Of a stretch of 64,000 bases of DNA, positions 16,839-24,595 are shown in pieces. The notes under the pieces are model-generated. The model saw nothing but the letters and a program-made list of their open reading frames with translations. It was not told the origin of the DNA and ran no database searches. Made by a program: the position numbers and the translations under genes. Location of the stretch: the NCBI RefSeq assembly GCF_001280005.1, contig NZ_LGDW01000444.1:1-64000 (forward strand), written 5' to 3'. The stretch comes from Streptomyces sp. NRRL WC-3618. GTDB lineage: Bacteria > Actinomycetota > Actinomycetes > Streptomycetales > Streptomycetaceae. Each line of letters starts with the position of its first letter. Position 1 is the first letter of the stretch.

Positions 16839-16860
16839 GGCCACTTACAGTGCAGTGGCC
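16839..16860. promoter_or_regulatory. inverted repeat over the promoter of the first PBP gene
   Basis: GGCCACT (16839-16845), an 8-base loop, then AGTGGCC (16854-16860). The loop contains TACAGT, a fair -10 hexamer, and the repeat ends immediately before the GGGGAGGG Shine-Dalgarno. It could be an operator or a leader stem controlling ribosome access. Confidence 0.4.
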
Positions 16861-16878
16861 AACGGGGAGGGAACTCAC

Positions 16879-18510
16879 ATGCGCAAGGGAGCCAAAGCCG
16901 TCATCGTCGGGTCCGTGTTCACGGTGATGGTCGGGGGAGCCGGATACGGCACGTTCAACATCGTGTCGGCGCTCAACGAGGACAGCGGGCCGCCGGCCGT
17001 GAAGACCGGGCCGCCGTCGAAGGACGAGATAGCGGAGACCAGCGAGAAGTTCTTCGCGGCCTGGGAGAAGGGGCAGGCGCAGGCCGCCGGCGACCTCACC
17101 GACAACGCGGCCCCCGCGACCACGCTGATCAGTGACTACAAGGCCACCGCGCACATCACCGGCGTGAAGATCACCCCCGGGACGGCCACCGGAGCGACCG
17201 TGCCCTTCTCGGTGAAGGCCACCGTGTCCTTCCAGGGCCGGAGCAAGCCCCTCGCCTACACGAGCAGCCTGCGCATCGTCCGGGGTACGACGACCGGGCG
17301 GGCGCTCGTCGACTGGAAGCCGTCGGTCGTCCACCCCGGGCTCAGGGCCGTCGGGGACGCGCTGGTCACCGGGGAGGCCGGGAGCCCGCCGATCGAGGCC
17401 GTGGACCGGGACGGCAAGGTCCTGACGAAGGAGAAGTACCCCTCCCTCGGGCCGGTCCTGGACACCCTGCGGGCGCGCTACGGCGACAAGGCGGGCGGAA
17501 AGCCGGGCATCGAGCTGATGGTCCGGCACGCCGACACGAACGTCGCCGACACCTCACTGGTGACCCTCGCCGAGGGCACCCCGGGCAAGCTGGAGACGAC
17601 GCTGAGCGCGAGCGCGCAGGCCGCCGCCGAGGAGGCGGTGCTGAAGTTCTCCGAGTCGTCCGTGGTCGCCGTACAGCCGAGCACCGGTGAGGTGCTGGCG
17701 GTCGCGAACCACCGTAAGGACCAGTTCAACGCGGCCTTCGAGGGCACGTTGGCGCCGGGCTCCACGATGAAGATCGTCACGGCGGCGATGCTGATCGACA
17801 ACGGCGTGACCTCGATGAACGGGCCGGCGCCCTGCACCCAGACCGCGGTCTGGAAGAGCCAGACCTTCAGCAACCTCAAGGGCATGGCTCCGAACGAGAA
17901 CGCCACCCTCGCGAACGACTTCCTGCGCTCCTGCAACACCGGTTTCATCAAGCTGATCGACGGCACCGAGGCGAAGCCGCTCACCGACGAGTCGCTGACG
18001 ACCGAGGCCCAGGAGCGGTTCGGGCTCGGGCGGGACGACTGGAAGACCGGGATCACCTCCTTCGACGGCAGCGTCCCCGCCTCCGCCGGCCCGGACCGGG
18101 CGGCCAACGCGATCGGCCAGGGCCAGGTCCAGATGAGCCCGCTGAACATGGCGTCGGTGACGGCGACGGCGATCACGGGTGAGTTCCGGCAGCCGTACCT
18201 CGTATCGCCGGACCTGGACAAGCGCGAGCTGGCGACGGCGAAGGGCCTGCCGGCGAGTACGTCCGCGCAGCTCAAGCAGATGATGCGGATGACGGCGACG
18301 CAGGGCACCGCGGCGCGGGCCATGGCCGGGCTGAGCGGGGACATCGGGGCGAAGACGGGGTCAGCCGAGGTGGACGGGCAGGCCAGGTCCAACAGCTGGT
18401 TCACCGGGTTCCGGGGCGACATCGCGGCGGCGGCCATGACCCAGGAGGGCGGTCACGGCGGCGACGCGGCCGGGCCGATTGTCGCAGCCGTGCTACGGAC
18501 CGGCGACTGA
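16879..18510 (+). CDS. penicillin-binding protein (transpeptidase), paralogue 1
   Basis: 543 aa from the ATG at 16879 (GGGGAGGG upstream). One N-terminal membrane helix, an NTF2-like MecA_N-type domain (about residues 50-165), a linker domain, then the transpeptidase with STMK (about 295-298), SCNT (about 355-358) and KTGS (about 495-498) as the catalytic SxxK, SxN and KTG triad. It is a class B-type D,D-transpeptidase of the cell wall. A second PBP gene of the same architecture follows 96 bp downstream. The pair is a fixed neighbour of pmt in Streptomyces. Confidence 0.92.
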   Translation: MRKGAKAVIVGSVFTVMVGGAGYGTFNIVSALNEDSGPPAVKTGPPSKDEIAETSEKFFAAWEKGQAQAAGDLTDNAAPATTLISDYKATAHITGVKITPGTATGATVPFSVKATVSFQGRSKPLAYTSSLRIVRGTTTGRALVDWKPSVVHPGLRAVGDALVTGEAGSPPIEAVDRDGKVLTKEKYPSLGPVLDTLRARYGDKAGGKPGIELMVRHADTNVADTSLVTLAEGTPGKLETTLSASAQAAAEEAVLKFSESSVVAVQPSTGEVLAVANHRKDQFNAAFEGTLAPGSTMKIVTAAMLIDNGVTSMNGPAPCTQTAVWKSQTFSNLKGMAPNENATLANDFLRSCNTGFIKLIDGTEAKPLTDESLTTEAQERFGLGRDDWKTGITSFDGSVPASAGPDRAANAIGQGQVQMSPLNMASVTATAITGEFRQPYLVSPDLDKRELATAKGLPASTSAQLKQMMRMTATQGTAARAMAGLSGDIGAKTGSAEVDGQARSNSWFTGFRGDIAAAAMTQEGGHGGDAAGPIVAAVLRTGD

Positions 18511-18606
18511 ACTCACCCTCGCGTGACGGGACTCTAGTGTGGTCCTCGTCGTTGAGGTGGATGAGGGCAACGGGGACCCTGGGGATTACGCGAAGGATCG
18601 GGAGCT

Positions 18607-20295
18607 GTGGGCAACAGAAGGCGCGTCGCCGAGCGACGGAGTGCACGCAAGGCCAAGCCTGCGGTGGTCGGCGGGATGATCGCCGTGGTGGTCGGCGGCG
18701 CCGGTTTCGGCGCCTACGCGCTGTCCGGCGGCGGAGCGGCGGCCGAGGAGGGCTCCTCCAGCGCGGCCACGGCCGACAGAAAGCCGTCGGTGCCGACGGG
18801 CCCGGTACCGGCGCCCCAGGTCAAGGCGATCGCCACGCGGTTCCTGACGTCCTGGCAGACGGGCAAGGTCGCCGAAGCGGCGGCGGCGACGAACGACACG
18901 ACCACGGCCGCAGCGACCCTCCTCACCGGCTACACCAAGGATGCCCACATCACCGGTGTGACGATCACACCCGGCGTGGCGACGGGCGCCAAGGTCCCCT
19001 TCTCGGTCAAGGGCACGGTGACGTTCCGCGGCACGAGCAAGCCGCTGGCGTACGAGAGCGCGCTGACCGTGGTCCGTCGTACGTCCGACGGGAAGCCGCT
19101 GGTCGACTGGCACGCGTCGGTCGTCCACCCCGACCTGGCGGACGGCGACAAGCTCCTCACCGGAGAGTCCGGCACCCCGCCGATCAAGGCGGTGGACCGT
19201 GACGGCGGCGAGCTGACCCTCGCCAAGTACCCGTCCCTGGGCACGGTCCTGGACAGCCTCCGGGAGAAGTACGGCAAGAAGGCCGGCGGCAAGGCGGGCA
19301 TCGAACTGCGCGTCGTGCGCGGTACGGAGTCGAAGGCCGCGAAGTCGGCCGACAAGACGCTGCTGGAGCTGAGCAAGGGCACCCCGGGCACCGTGAAGAC
19401 GACGCTGAGCCCCACCCTGCAGGCGGCGGCGGAGGCGCAGGTCGCCAAGAAGCCGAAGTCGTCGGTCGTGCTCATGCGCCCCTCGACCGGCGAGATCCTG
19501 GCGGTGGCGAACCAGTCTCACGGCTTCAACACCGCGTTCCAGGGCTCGCTCGCGCCGGGTTCGACGATGAAGATCCTCTCGTCGTCGCTGCTGATCGAGA
19601 AGGGGCTGGCGTCCCCGGACAAGCCGCACCCGTGCCCGAAGTTCTCGACGTACGGCGGCTGGAAGTTCCAGAACGACGACAAGTTCGAGATCAAGGGCGG
19701 CACGTTCAAGGCGAGCTTCGCGCGGTCCTGCAACACGGCCTTCATCAGCCAGGCGAAGGAACTCGACAACGACAGCCTGACCAAGCAGGCGCAGCAGGTG
19801 TTCGGCCTCGGCATGGACAACTGGGCGATCGGCGTCTCGACCTTCGACGGCTCGGTGCCGGTCCAGTCGCAGGCGCAGATGGCGGCGTCGCTGATCGGGC
19901 AGGGCGGGGTGCGGATGAACCCGCTGAACATGGCGTCGGTCGCGTCGACCGTGGACACGGGGGTGTTCCGGCAGCCGTACCTGGTCTCGCCGGAGGTGGA
20001 CGGACGCACCCTGGCGAAGGCGTCGCGCACGATGTCGCCGTCGACGCTGTCACAACTGCGGGAGCTGATGCAGTACACGGCGTCGTCCGGCACGGCGGCG
20101 GAGGCGATGGCCGGGCTGGGCCCGAACTACGGCGCGAAGACGGGCTCGGCGGAGGTCGACGGCCAGGACAAGCCGAACGGCTGGTTCACGGCGTACCGGG
20201 GCGACCTGGCGGGCGCGGGCGTGGTGGTGGAGGGCGGCCATGGTGGCAGCACGGCGGGTCCGATCGTGGCGGCGCTGCTGAAGGCGGGGTCGTAG
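18607..20295 (+). CDS. penicillin-binding protein (transpeptidase), paralogue 2
   Basis: 562 aa, GTG start (GGGAG six bases before). Same layout as the preceding gene: short basic N-terminus, membrane helix (VVGGMIAVVVGGAGFGAYAL), MecA_N-like domain with ITGVTITPGVATGAKVPFSV closely matching the first copy, and transpeptidase motifs STMK, SCNT and KTGS in order. The many shared blocks (HITGV, KPLAY, FRQPYLVSPE) show an old tandem duplication. Both active sites look intact, so subfunctionalisation rather than decay is likely. Confidence 0.92.
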   Translation: MGNRRRVAERRSARKAKPAVVGGMIAVVVGGAGFGAYALSGGGAAAEEGSSSAATADRKPSVPTGPVPAPQVKAIATRFLTSWQTGKVAEAAAATNDTTTAAATLLTGYTKDAHITGVTITPGVATGAKVPFSVKGTVTFRGTSKPLAYESALTVVRRTSDGKPLVDWHASVVHPDLADGDKLLTGESGTPPIKAVDRDGGELTLAKYPSLGTVLDSLREKYGKKAGGKAGIELRVVRGTESKAAKSADKTLLELSKGTPGTVKTTLSPTLQAAAEAQVAKKPKSSVVLMRPSTGEILAVANQSHGFNTAFQGSLAPGSTMKILSSSLLIEKGLASPDKPHPCPKFSTYGGWKFQNDDKFEIKGGTFKASFARSCNTAFISQAKELDNDSLTKQAQQVFGLGMDNWAIGVSTFDGSVPVQSQAQMAASLIGQGGVRMNPLNMASVASTVDTGVFRQPYLVSPEVDGRTLAKASRTMSPSTLSQLRELMQYTASSGTAAEAMAGLGPNYGAKTGSAEVDGQDKPNGWFTAYRGDLAGAGVVVEGGHGGSTAGPIVAALLKAGS

Positions 20296-20311
20296 GCGCT
20301 CACATTTCCAA

Positions 20312-20379
20312 CCCGTCCGGCGTTTGAGGACAAGGCCCGTTCAGGGCCGGAGCGGGGGTCTGGGGGCGCAGCCCCCCAG
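20312..20379. repeat. intergenic repeat and hairpin between convergent PBP and ssgE
   Basis: CCCGTCCGGCGTTTGAGGAC at 20312-20331 is a motif I recall as very common in Streptomyces intergenic regions. It is followed by a stem CTGGGGG (20360-20366) / CCCCCAG (20373-20379) around a six-base loop. Lying between convergent genes, it probably terminates transcription from both sides. Confidence 0.6.
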
Positions 20380-20384
20380 CGAGG

Positions 20385-20732
20385 TCAACTAGGCACCCGC
20401 GCCCCCGCCATATAGGTGCGCCTCAGGAACCGCATCAAGGTCTTCTTCTCGAACTGCACCACCGACACACTCCCCCCCGAGTGGAACTCGACAACCGCCT
20501 GCACCCGCCCGAGGGGCCACACCCGCACCTCCCCGGACCCCACCGGCGCCCGCAGCCCCTCCTCCAGGAGGGACCGCGAGAACGTCCACTCGTGGTGCCC
20601 GGGCAGCCCGACCCGCACCGCGCGCGGGTCGGCGTCCGGGTCGTAGCGCAGGACGACGCGGACCGCTTCGCGATCGTCGTCCTGGGTGTCCGTGATGATA
20701 TGGGCTCGCGCGTACTGCTCCACTACGGACAT
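20385..20732 (-). CDS. ssgE: SsgA-like sporulation/cell-division regulator (SsgE type)
   Basis: 115 aa from the ATG at 20732 (MSVVEQYARAHI); the frame is open for 42 codons upstream but without protein character. Features of SsgA-like proteins: VVLRYDPDADPRAVRVGLPG, HEWTFSRSLLEEGLR, GEVRVWP, VVEFHSGG, and FLRRTY near the end. These morphogenes guide peptidoglycan synthesis, septation and spore-wall separation in Streptomyces; SsgE acts late in spore maturation. The SsgE assignment rests mainly on position next to the PBP pair, so another paralogue is possible. Confidence 0.8.
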   Translation of the reverse strand: MSVVEQYARAHIITDTQDDDREAVRVVLRYDPDADPRAVRVGLPGHHEWTFSRSLLEEGLRAPVGSGEVRVWPLGRVQAVVEFHSGGSVSVVQFEKKTLMRFLRRTYMAGARVPS

Positions 20733-20852
20733 CGGACGGCCCCTTACGCTACGTAACCTATGCGGAAGCTGTGAATCCGCTTCACTTCCCCTCCAATGTC
20801 GCATATTTTCCGAATTGCGCCCGCGCCCCGCCCAATCAGTTACACATCGCTC

Positions 20853-20869
20853 TTGCAAGGAGTTCGCAA
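20853..20869 (+). promoter_or_regulatory. Nur-box-like site upstream of the cobalt/nickel ECF transporter
   Basis: TTGCAA (20853-20858), spacer GGAGT, then TCGCAA (20864-20869). This matches the TTGCAA-N5-TTGCAA pattern of the nickel-responsive Fur-family repressor Nur with a single mismatch. It lies 20 bp before the GTG of the transporter operon, where a repressor would block transcription. It suggests nickel repression and that the transporter imports nickel, at least in part. Confidence 0.55.
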
Positions 20870-20889
20870 CAAGCCACTATCATCGAACG

Positions 20890-21945
20890 GTGCATGTGCC
20901 TGATGGATTCATCAACGCCCCCGTCTCCGTAGCGGCCGGAGTCGTCGCCGCCGGCGCCGTCGCCGTGAGCCTGCGCGGCGCCCGGCGCGAGCTGGACGAA
21001 CGGATCGCACCGCTCGCCGGTCTGGTGGCCGCGTTCATCTTCGCCGTGCAGATGCTGAACTTCCCGGTCGCCGCCGGGACCAGCGGACACCTGCTCGGGG
21101 GCGCGCTCGCCGCGATACTCGTGGGGCCCTACACAGGGGTCCTGTGCGTGTCCGTCGTCCTGCTCATGCAGGGCATCCTCTTCGCGGACGGCGGCCTCAC
21201 CGCGCTCGGCGTGAACATCACGGTCATGGCCGTCGTGACAACCGTCGTCGGCTACGCCGTCTTCCGCGGCCTGGTGAAGGTGCTCCCCAGGAAGCGCCGT
21301 TCCGTCACCGTCTCGGCCTTCGTCGCCGCCGCGCTCTCCGTACCGGCCGCCGCCCTCGCCTTCACGCTCGTCTACGCGATCGGCGGCACGACGGACGTAC
21401 CGATCGGCCGGGTCCTCACCGCGATGGTCGGCGTGCACGTACTGATCGGGCTCGGCGAGGCCGCGATCACCGCGTTCACGGTCGGCGCCGTCATCGCCGT
21501 ACGGCCGGATCTCGTGCACGGCGCCCGAGGCCTGCGCCAGAAGCTCCAGCTGCGGGTCGGCGGCGAGCTGGTGGACGCGGCCCCCGAGCCGCAGCCCACC
21601 CCCGCCCCGGCCCGCCGCACCCGCGCCGTCTGGCTCACCGGCCTCGCCGCCTCGCTCGTCCTCGCCGGTGTCGTCAGCTTCTACGCCTCCGCCAGCCCCG
21701 ACGGCCTGGAGAAGGTCGCCGCCGACAAGGGCATCGACGCCAAGGCCGAGGCACACGCCGCCGCCGACTCCCCGCTCGCCGACTACGGCGTCGAGGGCAT
21801 CACCGACGGCCGGCTCTCGGGCGGGCTCGCCGGTGTGATCGGCGTCGGCGCGACGATCGCCGCCGGGACGGGCGTCTTCTGGGCGGTACGCAGGCGGCGT
21901 ACCGACGAGGACAGCCCGGCCGTCACCCCCCGCGCGAGCGTCTGA
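20890..21945 (+). CDS. cbiM: ECF transporter substrate-binding membrane protein, CbiM/NikM with fused CbiN-like tail
   Basis: 351 aa, GTG start giving MHVPDGFIN; the N-terminal H2-type metal-binding motif (HVPDG) is essential in this family. The first 220 residues are the CbiM core (MLNFPVAAGTSGHLLGG, GVNITVMAVV). After a proline-rich linker comes a second hydrophobic module (SLVLAGVVSFYASASPDGLEKVA) with the PDGLE motif of CbiN/PDGLE proteins and a last membrane helix. It binds Co(II) or Ni(II). First gene of a cbiM-cbiQ-cbiO operon; a Nur-box-like site precedes it. Confidence 0.9.
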   Translation: MHVPDGFINAPVSVAAGVVAAGAVAVSLRGARRELDERIAPLAGLVAAFIFAVQMLNFPVAAGTSGHLLGGALAAILVGPYTGVLCVSVVLLMQGILFADGGLTALGVNITVMAVVTTVVGYAVFRGLVKVLPRKRRSVTVSAFVAAALSVPAAALAFTLVYAIGGTTDVPIGRVLTAMVGVHVLIGLGEAAITAFTVGAVIAVRPDLVHGARGLRQKLQLRVGGELVDAAPEPQPTPAPARRTRAVWLTGLAASLVLAGVVSFYASASPDGLEKVAADKGIDAKAEAHAAADSPLADYGVEGITDGRLSGGLAGVIGVGATIAAGTGVFWAVRRRRTDEDSPAVTPRASV

Positions 21946-21946
21946 G

Positions 21947-22708
21947 GTGGGCTCAGGGCACGCGCACCGGCTCTACCGGCACGCCCACTCCCCCGTGCAC
22001 GCCCTGCCGCCGCACACCAAACTGGCCGCCGCCTTCGCCTTCGTGATCGTGGTCGTCTCCACGCCCCGCGAGGCGGTGTGGGCCTTCGCGGTGTACGCCG
22101 TACTGCTGGCGGCCGTGGCCCGCGCCGCCCAGGTGCCCGCCGCCTTCCTGCTCAAGCGCCTGCTGATCGAGGTCCCCTTCGTCGCCTTCGCCGTGCTCAT
22201 GCCGTTCGTGGCACAGGGCGAGCGGGTGGACGTCCTGGGCGTGTCGCTCAGCGTCAACGGCCTCTGGGGCGCCTGGAACGTGCTCGCCAAGGGCACCCTC
22301 GGCGTCGCCACCTCCGTACTCCTCGCCTCCACCACCGAACTGCGCGAACTCCTCCTCGGACTCCAGCGCCTCAAACTCCCGCCGCTGCTCGTGCAGATCG
22401 CCTCCTTCATGATCCGGTACGGCGACGTCATCACCGACGAGATGCGGCGGATGCGGATCGCCCGGGAGTCGCGCGGGTTCGAAGCGCGGGGAGTGCGGCA
22501 TTGGGGCGTGCTGGCGAAGTCCGCCGGAGCGCTGTTCATCCGGGCGTACGAGCGGGGCGAGCGCGTACATCTGGCCATGATCAGCCGGGGGTACGCCGGT
22601 TCCATGCCCGTCATCGACGAGGTGACCGCGTCCCGGGCGCAGTGGTCGTACGCCTTCGCCCTGCCCGCCGCCGCTCTCGTCGTCTGCCTGCTGGGATGGT
22701 CCCTATGA
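21947..22708 (+). CDS. cbiQ: ECF transporter transmembrane coupling protein CbiQ
   Basis: 253 aa, GTG start one base after the cbiM stop. Typical T-component: HAHSPVHALPPHTKLAAAFAFVIVV, several membrane helices, and the coupling motifs with ARESRGFEARG (about residues 183-193) that contact the ATPase. It ends MISRGYAGSMP plus a last helix. It connects CbiM to the ATPase CbiO; the stop overlaps the cbiO start by 4 bp. Confidence 0.92.
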   Translation: MGSGHAHRLYRHAHSPVHALPPHTKLAAAFAFVIVVVSTPREAVWAFAVYAVLLAAVARAAQVPAAFLLKRLLIEVPFVAFAVLMPFVAQGERVDVLGVSLSVNGLWGAWNVLAKGTLGVATSVLLASTTELRELLLGLQRLKLPPLLVQIASFMIRYGDVITDEMRRMRIARESRGFEARGVRHWGVLAKSAGALFIRAYERGERVHLAMISRGYAGSMPVIDEVTASRAQWSYAFALPAAALVVCLLGWSL

Positions 22709-23472
22709 CACCTTCACCGATCCCCTCCCTCGAGGTCGCCGGGCTGGCCTACGCCTACCCCGACGGCCATCAGGCCCTCTTCGGCGTCGACTTCTGCGTC
22801 GGGCGCGGAGAGCGGGTGGCGCTGCTGGGGCCCAACGGCGCCGGCAAGACGACCCTCGTGCTGCATCTCAACGGCATCCTCAGCGGGGGCGCGGGGACGG
22901 TCACCGTCGCCGGAATGCCCGTCGGCAAGCGGCACATGGCCGAGATTCGCCGCAAGGTCGGGATCGTCTTCCAGGATCCCGACGACCAGCTGTTCATGCC
23001 GACGGTCCGCGAGGACGTCGCCTTCGGGCCCGCCGCCGCGGGAATGAAGGGCGAGGAGCTCGAGCTGCGCGTGCGCGGCGCCCTCGACCTGGTCGGCATG
23101 GCGGACTTCGCCGACCGGCCGCCACACCACCTCTCCTTCGGGCAGCGGCGCCGGGTGGCGGTCGCGACGGTGCTCGCGATGGAGCCGGAGATCCTCGTCC
23201 TCGACGAACCGTCCTCCAACCTCGACCCCGCCTCGCGCCGCGAACTGGCCGACATCCTGCGGTCGTTGGACGTCACGGTCCTCATGGTCACGCACGATCT
23301 GCCGTACGCCCTGGAGCTGTGCCCGCGCGCGCTGATCCTCAGCGAGGGCGTCATCGCCGCCGACGGACGCACCGGCGACCTCCTCGCCGACGACGACCTG
23401 ATGCGCGCCCACCGCCTGGAACTGCCCTTCGGGTTCGACCCGCGCTCGGTCGCCGCCGCCCCCACCCCGTGA
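22705..23472 (+). CDS. cbiO: ECF transporter ATPase CbiO
   Basis: 255 aa, ATG overlapping the cbiQ stop (ATGA). Complete ABC signature: Walker A GPNGAGKTT (about residues 42-50), Q-loop VFQDPDDQLF, signature HLSFGQRRR, Walker B ILVLDEPSSNLDP and the switch histidine VTHDLPYA. It energises cobalt/nickel uptake through CbiMQ. Last gene of the operon; a MarR-type regulator gene follows after 36 bp on the same strand but is probably unrelated. Confidence 0.94.
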   Translation: MTPSPIPSLEVAGLAYAYPDGHQALFGVDFCVGRGERVALLGPNGAGKTTLVLHLNGILSGGAGTVTVAGMPVGKRHMAEIRRKVGIVFQDPDDQLFMPTVREDVAFGPAAAGMKGEELELRVRGALDLVGMADFADRPPHHLSFGQRRRVAVATVLAMEPEILVLDEPSSNLDPASRRELADILRSLDVTVLMVTHDLPYALELCPRALILSEGVIAADGRTGDLLADDDLMRAHRLELPFGFDPRSVAAAPTP

Positions 23473-23508
23473 CGTTCACGCCGTCAACGCGTCCGTGACA
23501 ATGGGCGC

Positions 23509-23982
23509 GTGATCGAACAAGAGGACGCGCACAACCCCGGGTCGCCGCGCCTCGAAGACCAGTTGTGCTTCGCGCTGTACGCGGCCCAGCGCGCGGTGAC
23601 CGCCGCCTACCGCCCGCTCCTGGACGAGTTGGGCCTCACCTACCCGCAGTACCTCGTGCTGCTGGTCCTGTGGGAGCGGGGCGAGGTGACCGTGAAGGAG
23701 CTGGTCAGCGCCCTGTGCCTCGACTACGGCACGGTCTCGCCGCTGCTCAAACGGCTGGAGGCGGCGGGTCTCGTCCGCCGGGAGCGGTCGGCGCGGGACG
23801 AGCGGTCGTTCTCCATCGGCGTCACCGGGCGCGGCGAGGAACTCCGGGAGCGCGCGGCGAGCGTGCCGGGCGCGCTGCTCGCGGCGACGGAGTTGGGCGA
23901 CGGCGCGGTCGCGCGGTTGCGGGGCGAGCTGTGGGAGCTGACGGAGCGGGCGCAGGGGGCGGCCGACCGGGCACGCCGCTGA
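23509..23982 (+). CDS. ohrR: MarR-family organic peroxide sensor (OhrR-like)
   Basis: 157 aa, GTG start. The motif DQLCFALYAAQRAVTAAYRPLL places a cysteine at residue 20, the peroxide-sensing position of OhrR. The winged helix is at about 45-110 (TYPQYLVLLVLWERGEVTVKELVSALCLDYGTVSPLLKRLEAAGLV) with the typical RDERSFSIGVT wing. The ohr gene lies 102 bp downstream on the same strand, which supports the assignment. The intervening region contains the palindrome TACCGGCCGGTA (24029-24040). Confidence 0.87.
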   Translation: MIEQEDAHNPGSPRLEDQLCFALYAAQRAVTAAYRPLLDELGLTYPQYLVLLVLWERGEVTVKELVSALCLDYGTVSPLLKRLEAAGLVRRERSARDERSFSIGVTGRGEELRERAASVPGALLAATELGDGAVARLRGELWELTERAQGAADRARR

Positions 23983-24084
23983 CCTGAGGTTTCCCACGGT
24001 TCCTACCCCCGGGTAACGGTCGCATCCCTACCGGCCGGTACCTTGTGCACGATGTAGTTGTGTTCACTTGGGGGAGGTTCTGCC

Positions 24085-24534
24085 GTGACCGACGACGCCA
24101 CCGCTGTCGACACCCGTCCGACGAAGATCATGTACGTCGCCGAGGCCACCGCCCACGGCGGCCGGGACGGCGATGTGACCAGCCAGGACGGCCAGATCGC
24201 GCTGAAGGTGGCGATGCCGCCGCAGCTGGGCGGGGACGGCAACGGCACCAACCCTGAACAGCTGTTCGCGGCCGGTTACAGCTCGTGCTTCCACAACGCC
24301 CTGGTCCTGGTCGGCCGCCGCGAGGGCTTCGACCTGACCGGCTCCACGGTCGCCGCGAAGGTCGGCATCGGCCCCAACAAGCAGCGCGGCTACGGCCTCG
24401 CGGTCGCCCTGAGCGTCTCGCTGCCGGTCCTGGACCAGGAGATCGCGGCCAGGCTGGTGGAGGCGGCGCACGTGGTGTGCCCGTACTCGAACGCCACTCG
24501 TAACAACATCGATGTGACGATCATCCTGGGTTGA
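24085..24534 (+). CDS. ohr: organic hydroperoxide resistance protein Ohr
   Basis: 149 aa from the GTG at 24085 (GGGGGAGG nine bases upstream). OsmC/Ohr fold with both redox cysteines: AAGYSSCFHNAL (about residues 65-76) and HVVCPYSNATRNNIDV (about 129-144), plus the NPEQLFAAGY motif. Ohr reduces lipid and organic hydroperoxides using a lipoylated partner. The adjacent OhrR-type gene very likely represses it until peroxide oxidises the sensor cysteine. Confidence 0.95.
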   Translation: MTDDATAVDTRPTKIMYVAEATAHGGRDGDVTSQDGQIALKVAMPPQLGGDGNGTNPEQLFAAGYSSCFHNALVLVGRREGFDLTGSTVAAKVGIGPNKQRGYGLAVALSVSLPVLDQEIAARLVEAAHVVCPYSNATRNNIDVTIILG

Positions 24535-24595
24535 CCCTCCTGCGATGAGGAATCGCGGGCGGGCAGGTGCGCGTTACCCCCGCGTGGACTTGAAC

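Noticed and set aside
20733..20889. Cobalamin riboswitch upstream of cbiM
   Set aside because: The gap is only about 157 bp and I could not find the B12-box or the conserved helices; a Nur-like site explains control better.
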